DNA from: Campylorhamphus procurvoides | Lineage: Eukaryota > Chordata > Aves > Passeriformes > Dendrocolaptidae | DNA: 64,000 nucleotides | Reading direction: 5' to 3' | NCBI GenBank assembly: GCA_013396655.1 | Contig: WBMV01003373.1 | Location: 1-64,000 of the forward strand | Part shown: positions 20,992 to 34,215 of the stretch, in pieces | Layout: each line of letters opens with the position of its first letter | Numbering within the stretch: the first letter of the stretch is position 1 | Notes under the pieces: model-generated | Told to the model about the DNA's origin: nothing | Databases searched by the model: none | The model's input: only the letters and a program-made list of their open reading frames with translations | Translations under genes and position numbers: made by a program

Positions 20992-23278
20992 CTAGTTAAA
21001 ATTTATGTTAGAAACCATTGTTTATAGTCTTTCTGTTTGAATTTATTAAGCACTACAGACAAAAAAAAACCAAACACAAACCCCTCTCAAGTAACCGTGC
21101 CAGCAGAAATACATTTCTGTCATATCACTTTTTTAACATTTAATTTTCTTTTTAATAAATATTCCCAAAGGGCATAAATCTATCAATACAAAGTACCCAC
21201 TCTGGCCCAGCTAGGATTGAGTCTCAATAAATAAAACAACATCACAGACAACCTAATTCTTGCGAATTGTTGTAAAACTGTCAGCCTGAGAATGACTGCA
21301 TGCTGCAACGTGTGTTGTACTTACAGTCTGAAGAATTGTTCAGTGAGATGGGGGAAATTATTTTAGGTACAGTTTCTTGCAATTTGCCATATTCACATTA
21401 TTACAATAAATTAATTTCTTAGTTCAACAAACCTTCTCTTGTTGCCCAGGGACAGGTTTCAACAGTCATGTTAAAACTTCACATTTTATCAGTATATTTC
21501 CAGTATTTTCTGGAAATTCTTTATTAGTGATTGAAATATTAAGCCAGCTTTTATTTCTTCAGTATATGAATATAAATGTTCATCTCATAATAAATAATTC
21601 AAACTGAACAGGCACTTATAAATGAAGTACATTTAAAATCAAATTTATCAAGCACTACTGAAGAGTTTCATCTAGGAATCTCATTTGTTTCACAAGCTCT
21701 GCAAGCAAGGATTATAATTATTTTTAAAATATTTTAAATTGCACTGGCATTTTCAGAAGAAATATTGCAGACAGAGGTACAGAAGGCTTTTTTTTTTACT
21801 CTATGATGAAGTTTTTAAAAATTAATTGTCTGTCTAAAGTGTGCACACTATTTAATGGTATAAATGAAACAGTGTGAAAATAGACAAACTCAAGGATGAG
21901 TTCTGTTTTTGTCCTGAAATTGCAAGCTCTGAGCTGGGATTAGTTACAGTACATGTAACCTACAGATAGAGTAACTCAGAGCTTATTAATACTCTGATAG
22001 TCATTTACCTTTTAATTCCTGTCACAGAATTTTAACAAGATAATTATGTTTTTCTCCACTCCTTCCTCAAAGCTGAATAATATCTTTAGGGAGAAAAAAT
22101 TGTGGTCTTCACGCCAGTCCAGAAAGCATTATACCGTCACAATATTGCAATAAAATATGTAAGAGTTGTCTGATAAAGAGACAACTGATTTAGTGCCATG
22201 GAACAGAAATCACACAACTGCATTTCCTCCCCCCTTCCCAGGTACTGAATGAGCAATTAAAAGACGGAAAAAGAGGGTAGAATGTAGATTTTATAATAGT
22301 GGTATTTGCTTTGATGCTGCAGTGAGCACAGATAACTTTCCTTTACAGGAATACAGTGACTAGGAAAATATGAAATATTCCTCCCTATACATCAGTGACT
22401 GCATAAGCCTCTGCAGGGCATAGGAGCTGCAATTCCCACAACAGACACAACACAATAAAGACATAAACTGAGTTGATTGATGGACTTCACGTAACATAAT
22501 CAACTGAAAAATTACTAAAGGAGGGTAATCGATTGCTCTATATCTAGGTTACATCTTTTGTGTGTCACTGCACTGCTGTTATCTTTTTGTACACTGCTCA
22601 CCATAACAACCAGAGAATTTGAGCCTGTCCCTCACTGCTGCATCTACCTCATTTTGGCTGTGAGCATAAAAGGAAAGGGAGTAGCTGTGTGCAGTATTAA
22701 ATTAACATAGGCTCAGTAGTCTACTTTCAAGATAATGAGAGATTAATCATTATTTTAAACATAACTCTGTGATTAAACAGAAAAGTAGTCTTGGTTTTCT
22801 TTTGTTCTTATCTATTGCACCCCATGGTGCAATGCCAAAACAAAAACCAACTCTATGCCTTGACACTCAATTTCTCCTTTCATACCCTCCTGCTTCTATC
22901 CCCATCCATTTTACACTACACTTCTGCTCGTTCCATTTCTTCAGTTTCTTACATGGACAAAATTGCTGTTTTTACACAACAGAGTTGTGACTTGAGCTTG
23001 GTATTACCTCATTGTTTTCCTCCTCACATCTGCTTTTTATCTGTATCTTTGGGCCACATCTAGATCACATGCTAGATCTTGATTATACAGCTAACTAAAC
23101 CGTATACTTTTGAAATCAATGCAAAGCTGCATGACAGATTACATTACTAAACTGAATAACATGTATAATTATTTTTATTAAAAGTTTAATAAATAAAGCT
23201 GACTAGAAAAAGAACACAGTCAATGACACCAATCTATCTCAAAAGTTTTGTTAAATTTTAAAAAAGCAGAAACAGTTG
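20992..23278. other. AT-rich DNA without recognised gene
   Basis: Contains an A/C-rich tract at about 21060-21085. Two overlapping frames at 22769-23063 (73 and 90 codons) are rich in S, F, L and H and look random. No repeat family was recognised. Confidence 0.5.
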
Positions 23279-23386
23279 CTGCTCCTCTTTACACCTGCAA
23301 TGTGCCTGTGGCATTGCTTAATAATAGGCTGCCTATTAAGAGCCTCTTCACCTAATCAGCCTGCAGGTGTGAAGTTTTAGGAGCAG
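23279..23386. repeat. Imperfect 108-bp foldback
   Basis: Inverted repeat with arms of about 50 bases. The left arm starts ctgctcct, then ctttacacctgca. The right arm reads tgcaggtgtgaag and ends aggagcag. The centre, gcttaataataggc / gcctattaagagc, is itself palindromic. The arms pair over the outer 25 and inner 14 bases with a mismatched middle. It could be a small non-autonomous DNA transposon remnant or a chance hairpin. A smaller perfect hairpin (agaaggt / accttct) lies just downstream at 23400-23420. No flanking target duplication is evident. Confidence 0.6.
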
Positions 23387-23882
23387 TAGGAGCCCTTTGA
23401 GAAGGTAGGAGAAACCTTCTGCTCAGGTAGGGCAGGTAGCAGAATGGGCTATATTTGAAGGGCTTCAGCTCTGTTATACTGCAGCAAGCTCCATCAGCCT
23501 TGTGAAGTCCCTACAGTGAAATGAAAAGAAGCAATTCTGCCATTGTTCAAAACCATCAGCCTCTCTGCTTCTTTATCTATATATTGCTCCTTTATGTATT
23601 AGTCTTTATAACTAAGTCTATTAATTAATAGATATGCCATGTATCTTATTAGAAACTGTAAGTTTTTGTCAGTCTACAAAACCTGTTTTAGTTTATCTGG
23701 ATCTCAAGTGCAACAGAAAAGTGACACAGAACTTTCATAAGATATGTTGTTGTCCCTTAATACAACCTCAACTAAACCAACATATTTTTGAATCCCTGAA
23801 ACTTTTCTTCCTTGACTGTCCCTGAACTCCACCCAGATCCAGTAGGTCAGAGCAAAACATCAGTTAGGCAAGCAAATATTTC

Positions 23883-23985
23883 TCACAGGAAAAAGAACCC
23901 CACCAAAACAACAGCAACAAAAAGAAAGAACCAAAACAAAAACCAAACCAACCAAACAAAAAAACCCACCCATAACAACACAAAT
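23883..23985. repeat. A/C-rich low-complexity tract
   Basis: Nearly T- and G-free sequence made of aaac, caa and accaa units. The 73-codon frame through it (rich in K, N, T and Q) is a composition artefact. Confidence 0.75.
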
Positions 23986-26900
23986 TTACCAGGGGCAATG
24001 AGTGAAGACAGGAGAATGGTCATGGAAAAATAACTGCACTCACACCTATCTCAGGAATGGAGACCCTTCTTCAGGCCTCACTGGTCTTGCAGAATTTAGG
24101 AACTGCAGCTGGGTACGAATGAGCAATTATACTCTGAGAACATAAGGCTTTTCTCATCTGCCACTTAAATTCAGCTGTGCAAATTGATCTTATATTTGTG
24201 AATTAGTTACTTATAATTTTATTCTTGAGTTAAGGTAACTGCATGACTAGGAGTGGGCAGATTCCTCAGAGATTAGGAGACTGTCAGATCCAAGTGACGT
24301 AATCAAATACGATTGAGGTGACATATAATATATATGAATATTATATATATACCACAACATAAATCTATGGCGAAACCAGTGCTTTTTTTCTGGGCAGATA
24401 TGAGCACTATTGGATACTTCTACAAATAATGACATTAGAAGGATGTTTACAGTTTTTTGGTTCCCTTCTTCCCAAAACTTGAGTTTCATTTGGTTGGTTG
24501 GTTTTATTTGTGGGGGTTTTTTTACAAAATCTGTTTTGGAAGAAGTCAGATGTCATGTGTGAAAGAATAATACAAATTAAGGAGGGAACCATGAGGTGAC
24601 TTAAATTTCTTTTCAATGTCTAAAATATGAAAATAGGCATGTAAAAAAGGGAACATGTCAGCAGAAAGAGTAGCTTTGTTTTCCTCTCAAATTTTATGAA
24701 TGCATGCAGCAACCAAAAAATGAGCCCATTGCCTACAGGTTAGAAAAACAATTTGGAATAGTCATTTTCCGTCTGCCTATATTAAAAGACTATTCATGTT
24801 CACTGGCACTTAATTACAGCATATATGACTATATGAACTGATATTTATGAGATACAGAATGGAAATTATTTTTGTACATTTCTGTTATTTGCAGGGTTGA
24901 CAAAATTACATGCCCATTTCTAGTTTGTTTCAAGCCATTTAAATATTTTTGCAACACAATGAGATTTTTCTGAGTTTAGTAAGGCCATTAGTTTATTAAT
25001 ATTTCTAAATTAATTTATTCTTAATAGAAAACAAAACCCAAAACTATTCCTTTATGTTTAATGTAACAGAAAATCCATTTCCACACTACACTTGCTCTGC
25101 AAATTGAAAAGCAACAGAAAATATTCTCTCTTTGCCCACAAGCATAGATGTATTATTTGAAGGCATTGTAGTTTGACAGTATGCAGCTTTTATGTTTACT
25201 TTATAAGTTCCTCTTATGATATTGAACAATATTTGACTTTTGGACACTCTTATTTCATATAGAATTTTTGGTAGAATCTAAATTTATTTGGAAAGAGGTT
25301 GTAATAGATAATAATCATGGGCATTTAGTTCAGTATTCAGTTCAATATCAGTATTTCTTCTCATAAAGAAGTGTGAGTAGGAGTTACTTACCAAAGGTTT
25401 CCCTGACTTTAGAGAAAGAAGTGACACACAGAAACAGATTTAGGAAGCTCCTGAGTTTCAGTTTACCATTGTCTTCTATTCCTATTTTCCCAATGCACTT
25501 TTTTTTTGGAAACACAAACTTGTGTTTATACTCTTAGAAAGAACTCAAGCATTACTCATTTTTGGATTTTTTGTGTGGTGATAATCACAGCTTTTAGTGC
25601 AATTTTCAAGAGAACACTGGCTGCAAAATTAATGCCTGAAACAGAGATGGATTAAATTTATTTCATATTAGAAACAAGTAACAGAGCAAAACAAATATTA
25701 GAAATCTTTTCTCTTAATCCATTTTTGAAAAGGGAAGGATGGTCTTTGCCAGAACACAACCTAACCATTAATATTTTTTTTTAGTAATTTAATAAAACTT
25801 TATATGTAGTGATATGGAGACACTTCAGTGATTTCACAGTGTTTCAACAATATCCTTATAAATCCATAAAGACAAGAGTCATCACTCCAAAATATCTAGC
25901 AAAAAAACTACTTAGGTGACTTAGTTTACAGGTTTGAGATCAAAGTTTAGGTTTCAACAACTTTGATTCTGATAGGTAGAAAGGCTTTTTCACATTTTTC
26001 TTTTTAGAACAAATATTAGAAATAGAATAAAGCTCCATAGAAATAATTACCTTTAAAAATAAACTTCATATTGTGCTAGCTACTTTCATATGAACAAAAA
26101 TACACAAGTCTTGAGCTGTGGTATGTTGCAGGTTGGGCAGAACATCACAAAATGCCTAAATGCTATTGACAGGAGTCATTGCACTAGTTTGGATGGGCCT
26201 AGAAGGGAGATCCTGTTATCCTTAAGAGTTATTAGCTGAAGCTTTAGCATTGTAATACTTGAACTGAAATGGCTTCTAGAAGTGTCTGTGATCACAAGCT
26301 AGGATAACAGCAAGTAGCATTTCAAACTGGGACTACAAAATGCATCTTCTAAGTCAAAAGAACATTTAATAGGGGAAGGGAGGATAAACCGCCACATATT
26401 TCCAATCAAGCATCATATTTTGGTGCTTCCAAACTGCTGGAAAAGTGCTATGAATAACCCTTATCATCCTTACCCAGCAAAGATTCAAGAAACTCAATTC
26501 TTCTATAGTAGCTTACAGAGCTGAGTGATTTTGGAATAAACTGATTCAAAATATCATTTCAAAAATCATTGAACTGCGGGAGAGAACATGACAGTGCTTT
26601 CCAACAGAAGTATTACTGGAAGGAAATGAGGGGTCCTCTACTGTTACTTGTGTTTAAGTATGGATATAGGCAGTGGAAGAGGTTGGTATTGTGGGGAGAA
26701 TGCAAGGGTGCACAGGCTGGGTGAAATACGGGAAAACTTTAGAAATTCCTGCGAGGCAAGGATGGAATCTGACGAGCTGATTTTATTCTGCCTTTATCTG
26801 TTGATAAGTAAGTATTCTTGCCTCTTTTTTTTTTCCTTACAGTGATTCTTGTCAAAACACAAATTGTATAATCATTAATTGGCTCAATAACAGGAGACTG

Positions 26901-28769
26901 CATGGAATCAAATACAGAGACATCCTCATATAATTTCAGGAAACGTAATATGCAAGGAACGTATTCCTACAACCTGATGCCTTAGAAAACTATGCAGTAC
27001 AATTTAAAGAAACCCAAACAAACAAAAAAGACCAACACAAAAAAACAGCGTTTACATTAGTAGCAATGCTATCCTGAACATAGATGTGCACAAAAATTTC
27101 TATCAAAATTACTGCAAAATAAAGTGACGAAAAATAGAACACAGTACATATTATCTCACATCTGTCAGTCCTAGGGTAGCTTTTTGCTTGAGACAGTGGG
27201 ATCCAGTCACTCCAGAATCTTACAACACAAACACGCAATTCCACCTGCTGCCTTACACAGTTAAGAATTATATGCTTTTTATATACAGGTTTTTTCCCTG
27301 CAATTTTGACTTTTCATAGAACTTAGACTACACAGACATAAATATGGGGATGGTGGCTGAAGTAGGGAATAAAGAAAAACATAGTTTCAGCAGGAATTCT
27401 CAGTACAGAGGTGAAAATATGATTTAGACAATTCATAGCAGGTTTGATATTTACATATCAATTTCATTATTTTCTCTATGTAATCTAAACTTGAGGAGTG
27501 TATGTGCCTGAGTTCTTCCTTTACTTTTCACGAGGCCAATAAAGAGAGATTCCTGTTATGTGTTTTATTAGCATGCTGAATAACCTTTGAAAGGTCAGTA
27601 TACCACAAAACTATGGTAAATTACTTCAATCAATAGCAAGAACATGAATGTCAAACTAGGAACTCTGTCAAGAGGACCTCACACAATCCTAGGCTGAGGT
27701 GTACTGAATGGTCATTTCTACCCACAGTAATCCCACAGTATGAGGAGCTCTCTCTGTTTACTAATTCTTTTTAGGAGCTTACTCTGGTAAGCTTGGTACT
27801 CATCCTAAGCTTGGATGTCAGGCCTCCAGATATGAATTTAGAAGAATCAGGAGAAAGAAAAGATAAGCCTTCTTTTTTCATCACATATGTTATATGCCCT
27901 CAAGAAAAAAGGCCAGCTGATGTAGCCTGAGATTTTTTCAGCTTTTAATTTCATTTACCTTTTCATCAGCACAAGAGAGTAATTTAGTTAGGGTGCAAAA
28001 ATCAAAACACACTTTGGGGTTTTACACAATTGAGGCAGGCAGGAGAGAGAAAATTCTGGAAGTTTTCTGAAAATAGCTTTTTTACACCATGGCCTTGAAC
28101 ATTCTATATAGGAAGTAATACTTCCATTTGCTGTCTGTTAAATGTAAAGCTTAATGCACTGAATGATGTGTTATTAATGTAACCAGTAAGAGAGAAGGGA
28201 TGTGGAATGTGTCTGAGATGGCTTTCCAAAGGAACTGCCTTTTTTATGATTTCCTAAGTAACCTCAGTTTTCAACATTAATATTTTATCAGTGAGAGAAA
28301 CACTTCAGCCCTCATTACACTTTTGAAATGTGTGGTGGTATATAAATCTGACATCTTTGTGCTAAATGACATAAACAGTATTTTTATAATAGCTAAAACT
28401 GGTCTCTGAGAACTAGAAGACTGGGTTCCATTGCTGGATTTCCACAGATGCAGTCACTGATATTGGACAGAGCAATTTTCTGATCTTTAAGCTGTGAACA
28501 AAAAGCTTCATTCCCTTCCTCATTTCCCCTAATTTTTAATAAATAAATGTGAAATCTGATATAGGGCAGGATTTAACTTGAGATATAAGCTGACATCCAA
28601 ATGAAATGGAAGGAATTTCAAACCAGGCATAGGGATTTCATCTGTGACTTTCTTTTAGTGCTTTTTCTCATGCAAAACCTGTACTAAATAATTGGATTAC
28701 ATTGGGTAGGATGCAGCTCACTGGTGAAAGATTGCAAATGTCTCATCAACTGTCAATTATGACTGAAGA

Positions 28770-28795
28770 GTTTTCATGTGATGAAACATGAAAAC
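28770..28795. repeat. Perfect 10-bp hairpin
   Basis: gttttcatgt / acatgaaaac with a six-base loop (gatgaa). Fully complementary arms, but no surrounding gene or terminator context. Confidence 0.75.
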
Positions 28796-29089
28796 ACACA
28801 AAGTGTTTCGACAGATGCAGTCATTCTTACTACTTAATTATAGATTGACTTTGACCATAGAAATCTTACTTATTTAATCACAAAAATCCAAGCTCTATCA
28901 CAGTAATGTGTTTCATAACCTGGACATTTATTAGGAATCTAAGGTACAAACTACCAGTAGGAAATACAAAAACCCCACTAATGAGAAACTATTTCAATTA
29001 TTTCATCACAGAAGATGAGGTTAGTGGTGCAATAAAAAATAAATGGAATGCTTTACAAAATATTAATAGGATGATAAGCTGACATGGTG

Positions 29090-29310
29090 AAAGAGAATTT
29101 CTTTGAAAGATGACCTAACAGATACAAAATAGTGGAAATAAATTGGTCAGCTTTTGCAGCAGAATATAATCAAATATTGATATCACTAAAACGTTGACAG
29201 CCCATGCTGGTCTATATAGACGTGACTTAGAAAGTAGGAGAAAATTGCAAAGTAACAAAATATGTTGATATTACAAAGTTTACTTGATAGCCAAAACTGA
29301 TCCAATTGTT
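29090..29310 (+). mobile_element. Possible very old CR1-like relic
   Basis: The phrase acaaaatatgttgatattac followed by aaagtttactt resembles the CR1 polymerase core region (normally encoding FADDTKLL), preceded by a decayed gacttagaaagtagg segment. The match is weak and isolated and may be chance. Confidence 0.25.
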
Positions 29311-32300
29311 CAGTTAGTGGGTTCTACCAGCACCTTTCAGGAGAGTATCAAATACATTGGTGTCAACAAATTATGTAAAGTACAGAAGAAAAAATAAATT
29401 CTTATTCCTTACAGAATACTGAGAAGTATAGCTGTCTAAATTGGACAAAACACAGACTTTTTCTGAGACATTTTAAAATTGGCCTATTCAAACCTGTTTT
29501 CAGAATCTTTAGAAAACAAGATTAAAGAGCACAGTAATTTTTTGAGAGAATTTCTGTGATCCTTAAGTTAGAAAGCCTTTCCATACCTTCCAGAATTTCA
29601 GTGGTAACTGTAAAATAAGTGGATTAGCCATAGTGAGGACAAGTGGAAAGTGGAAAGTTCTGCTAAGACACTGAAAGTGAGCACAGCACCACAAGGGGTA
29701 CAATAGAAGACACTTGGCAATAAAATTGACAGTGAAATTTAGTGCCAAGAACCACAAAGTCATTCAGCTGACTACAGAGACTTATAGAGCAAAAGGTGAA
29801 GCCTAGAGAAATACCTCAGGTCCAACAAGACATAAATTTTGTGATTTGAGCTCCTACCCTCATCTTCAATCCATGTATCTTTCCTTTTTACCTGATAAGC
29901 AGAATAAAACATCAGACATTCTGGCATGCTACAAATCAATTTCTATTATTTTACTGATCAAGATAATTCATCTTTGTCATACTTCAAGCCATACAACCTA
30001 CATGAGATTGTTTGGCTTTAATTTTTAGCTTGTGCTACAGGAAGTGGTTTTGTTTTGAAATTATGTCAAAAATTCCCGTATTTAATCAACTATAAACTAA
30101 TGCTTAAGCAGTTAAAAAAGAATGATGTGACTCGCTATCATTAAAATAGTAATTTCCCTATATCCACTTCATTGTTTATCGTGGCATTCCTGTTTGCTTT
30201 GCATGAATGGTTCCTGTAATATTGACTCAATTTATGTCAATCTGCATTTTTACACATCCTTGAACAGCTTGCACTTATTTTTTCCTGAACACTAGAATTG
30301 CTGTTGGTCTTTATTTACTTTCCACTGAAAACAACTGTCTCTCTACAATAAAATTCAGAAACAGAAGAACAGAAGCTTATTTAAAATGCTTCTGTGGACA
30401 TAACCAAATAATACACATTTGAAGTTTTGATTATCTGTCACTTTGTATATATAGATATTTCTTTCCCAGGCAACAGAAACTGAGGATTTTCTTCTAAGGG
30501 TGCACGTGCACACAGCCCAATGAAAGCAATATTGACTGGCTAATTAATATTTTTATCATAATAAAAAACAAAAGCAAAACACTTAGCCTTTCTTTTTCAA
30601 AATCCCGCTGCCTACACTTTAGAGGATGAGAGCAAAAATGATACAGATCTCTCCAGTTATTCTTCAAAGGGAGTCCACCAGCAGAGTGGTGGTAGATCTT
30701 GAGGCTGGTAGCAAATTTACCTTAATGAGAGATCAAGGAGGGATGAAAATGCCATCCTTTCCTCAAGGCCAACATTATTCCTCATGTTTTGGCACATGCC
30801 CCGAAATAATATCTTCATGATGGGAACTGCAAATGCTTCCTCAAGTAATCTAAAAATCAAAACAGAAGAAGTACTGGAAACAGAAAGACATTCCTGCCTA
30901 CAGACAGTTCAAGGCAACTGTTTTTCCATTTCTGAGACAGAAAAATCTGAAATTGAACACTATTAAATTGCCTTCTGAATCTGAACATTCTTGAAGATTC
31001 CTTACTTCAGCCTATCTTCAGTACAGACCAATGTGGCATCCAACACAGCACAAATTATTTAGTCTCTATTGCCACCTGATCATGATTTTTATTTGTTACA
31101 TTGAAAATTACCTCAAATCAAGAGATGTGTGCTTGGATTTACATAGTCAGAGGAGTTAATACAGGAAGTTACCATTAAAAAATTTTAGTACACATCTTTT
31201 TGAAAGGAAAAAAGAGTCACATGATCCTAAATTAGTCCAGAAAGAAGCCATCTAGTCATACTGAAAAATTTAAACTCTTATCCAGAACATTATAACAGGA
31301 GTGGAGGAACTAACTCATACATCAAAGTGAAGAGACCGTAAGAGAGGTGAGCTTACTATGACTGTTGTCATGTTTTAATATGTCCCTATCTCTGTTCCAA
31401 ATGCACCCTGTAGATTACTCCCTCTATGTCTGTAAAATACTGTGAAGACTAATGTGTTTTCAGTATATTTACTAGAGAATACTTTATCCTGTCTGGATAT
31501 AAATGATACCCACTCTTACCAATGACAAATTAAACATCAAAGATGCTTTTTTAAATTTTCAGATACATTGAGTTGTACTCATATATTTATAACAGTCTTC
31601 AAGCACATCTTTAGCAACAAAGTAAATTGTTACCACCTTACAACCTTTTGCTTAGGAAAACCAGGTTTGGCAGGTAGTAATACTAAGTATTTTAAGACAA
31701 ACCTGTATTTTGTGTTTCTCAGATTACTCCAATAAACTTTTTCATGCTCCTTTTCAACAAAAGAGCTGCAAGACATATACCAAGCATGGAAACAACAAGC
31801 CAAGACTGAGGCAGCTCCTTCCCTACCCAAATCTTTCAAGCTATAGTCATTCCTTCAAAAGGCTTTGTGTTATTGCTGAAGGAGAAGCAGCAGGAAACAT
31901 CACTTTCTTTTCTAATAAATACATAAGCCACTACCAACTGCAAAATAACCATCAGTTAATAAATAATTGGCAGCAATAATTCAACCCAAAATATAACAAA
32001 CTGTTATACTAATTTAAATTCATAAACAATTTACATGTTAGGTATTGAATATTTTTTTCTTATGTACTATAGGCTTTCTTCCCTAGTACAAGATTTGACT
32101 TGAGATATGGCTTCCAGCAGAAAAATAGAAGGACATGAACTACCTTTTCAGGTAATAAGAAAGCATCTCTTCTCTTTTTGTTCATTTAATAAATACCAAG
32201 CAGGATCTCTACCTAGCCAGGGTATTAAAGTCTGCAGATGTTCTCCTCTTACAGAGCCTGAAGTCACAGTGCCAGCTTCCAGAACAATGCAATACCTGCT

Positions 32301-32670
32301 AGGCAATCATTAAATTTTCATTCTGATATCTTCAATCAGGAAACATTGCTTGGAACAAGATCCGGAACTTGGGCATTTCATGTACCCACTGAGTATGTTA
32401 ACTATCAAGAAAACAACATTTTAGGAGAATATGTCATCCTAAGGAAACTTGTTTCTGAAGAAGTGTCTGGGAGGACTCACTCGTTCAATGTGACAATTTC
32501 ACAGTTCTGACATAAAGCTTTCCTTTCAGACCCTTCACCATCATTTTGATGACTGTTCTTCCTGTGCTCCATGTTCTCATCTCAGAAATCACTTGGAACA
32601 AGAATATTACCTGCTTCTGATTACAATACTCATGATTCGTCATGTGTTCATCACAATATATGAAATAACT
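29311..32670. other. AT-rich DNA without recognised gene
   Basis: The 30600-30970 part is slightly less AT-rich and has two overlapping frames (64 and 60 codons, +), neither recognisable. Nothing else stands out. Confidence 0.5.
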
Positions 32671-32872
32671 TTTTTACTGTGAGAACAATCATTCACTGGA
32701 GCAACCTCTCCAGGAAGCTGGCAGAGTCCCTGTCACTGGAAATTTTCAAGACATGATTGGATTGTTACATGATCTCATGCAGGCTGCTTTTCCCAAGAAA
32801 GGTGGGGCAGGATGATCTTTAGGCTTACCTTCCAATTTGGGTTGTTGTGTGGTTCTGTGTTTTTATGATTCC
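32671..32872 (+). mobile_element. CR1 LINE 3'-end fragment
   Basis: Sense-strand CR1 from the last codons of ORF2 into the tail: 'tttactgtgagaacaatca', 'cactggagcaacctctccag', 'ttttcaagacatgattggat', 'atgatctttaggcttacctt' and a degenerate octamer (ggttctgtgtttttatgatt). It is strongly 5'-truncated. The ttttcaagacatgattgg block is typical of some older CR1 subfamilies. Confidence 0.8.
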
Positions 32873-33956
32873 AAGTTCAGAGGTGTTGTTCCTGGACTGG
32901 AGGATGGGATCTGACCCATCCATTACCAGATTTTACGTGACTGTTCTGTTAGACCTGGGATCGTATTTCTTTATAGTTAAATATTCCAAGGTAACTCTTA
33001 ACAGAACTCCCATTCCCAGAATATTCTACATCATGATATTGACTATGTACCTTAGAGAGATTATGAATATGCAGAACTCTTCATATTCTGGATTATTGCC
33101 TTAAACACTAAACTAATGAATATTAGGGTAATGACATTTTAAAAACATTTTTTAAATCTTTTCTTAAAAATCCTTGACTTGAAAAAATTTAATTTTGAGT
33201 CACATTGAGAGTGATGAATACATAGTCTTAATGATTAGACACACAGCACTCTGAGTTGTATAAATTATGGAGTAGATTACTAAATTCCCTCTTTGTAAGC
33301 AATTGAAGCAATTTTTCCCCCAATAGATAGTCCATAATATGGAACTGCAAGACTCACTCCATCACCATACAGTGTGTTTATTGAAAAAAAAAAAAGAATA
33401 AAAGTCTGTGAAGGGGAAAAAAAGCAAATATTTTATTACAGGTCAGCTGCTTGTCTTAATTTTGAAAAGAGTAGGCAAGGCCTCTTCACTGCACTCAGTC
33501 ACTCAACAAAAAAACCATTGGAATTATTCTGGACTTGCATAACTGTAAGATAAACAAAATTTACACCAAAATAGCTAATTACTGCTGAGTGTAGCAAACT
33601 GTTAAAAATAAATCTACAGAAATAGTTTGTCAATCTCTTGGTAACATGAAATCATCTGGTTTCATTAAGTACTTCACCAAGAAAATAATGTGAATTTTCA
33701 AACTAATTCAAACTTTTTAAAATTATTTTTCAATTTACTTAAAAATTGTAAGATTGCATTTTCTGAGTAAGATGCTGTCTTTGTACTAGTGATCTGTGTC
33801 ATGTAATGCGTGTCAGGCTCAGACTTCTGAGACCAATATTTAAAATAATGTTACATTCACCTAAGTGAGATAATCTTTGCAAACGAGACAATGCATTCTG
33901 CAATGCCATGCAATGCACTTCTAAAGCTTTGTTTGTGGCAAATGTCATTTTTCCTA
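32873..33956. other. AT-rich DNA without recognised gene
   Basis: An A-run lies at about 33384-33397. The 85-codon frame at 32847-33104 (+) starts inside the CR1 tail and is not recognisable. Confidence 0.5.
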
Positions 33957-34215
33957 TTATACAGCCCAATTATTTTTCTTCAGCAGATTCATATCAAGTA
34001 CTGTGGGTTGTTTGAGGGAGCCAGTGCCAAAAGTATTCTCCACATCCATTCCATCTTTCTCTAACCTTCTTTGATCATTACTTTGCAACGTCATCTGATA
34101 CATGATATCATTCCACCACCATTTTATCTGCTCATCTGCTGATTGCTTTCCTGACACTTTGCCCTCCAGTAATACCAGCTCTGATTGTTATCCCATCTTT
34201 CGCTAAGATAGAAAA
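33957..34215 (-). other. Unexplained protein-like frames (possible relic)
   Basis: On the - strand a frame of about 80 codons ends at 33957. It contains KWWWND and LEKDGMDVENTFG and ends LKKNNWAV. In another frame just upstream (about 34130-34205) the sequence reads ERWDNNQSWYYWRAK and continues CQESNQQ, with a stop shortly after. A pyrimidine-rich stretch ending in ag precedes it and resembles a splice acceptor. Joined across a frameshift these could be a decayed exon or pseudogene. I recognise no family, and AT-rich random sequence can give such frames. Confidence 0.15.

Larger units (their letters stand above)
23421..29089. other. Long AT-rich stretch with low-complexity tracts
   Basis: No gene recognised. 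Contains a C/A-rich tract at 23883-23985 (ccaaaacaaaaacc-type), a G/T-rich tract at 24489-24521 (ttggttggttgg), an AT-rich tract at about 24325-24352 and a perfect hairpin at 28770-28795. The segment 26560-26830 is a little richer in G but matches nothing I know. Confidence 0.5.
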
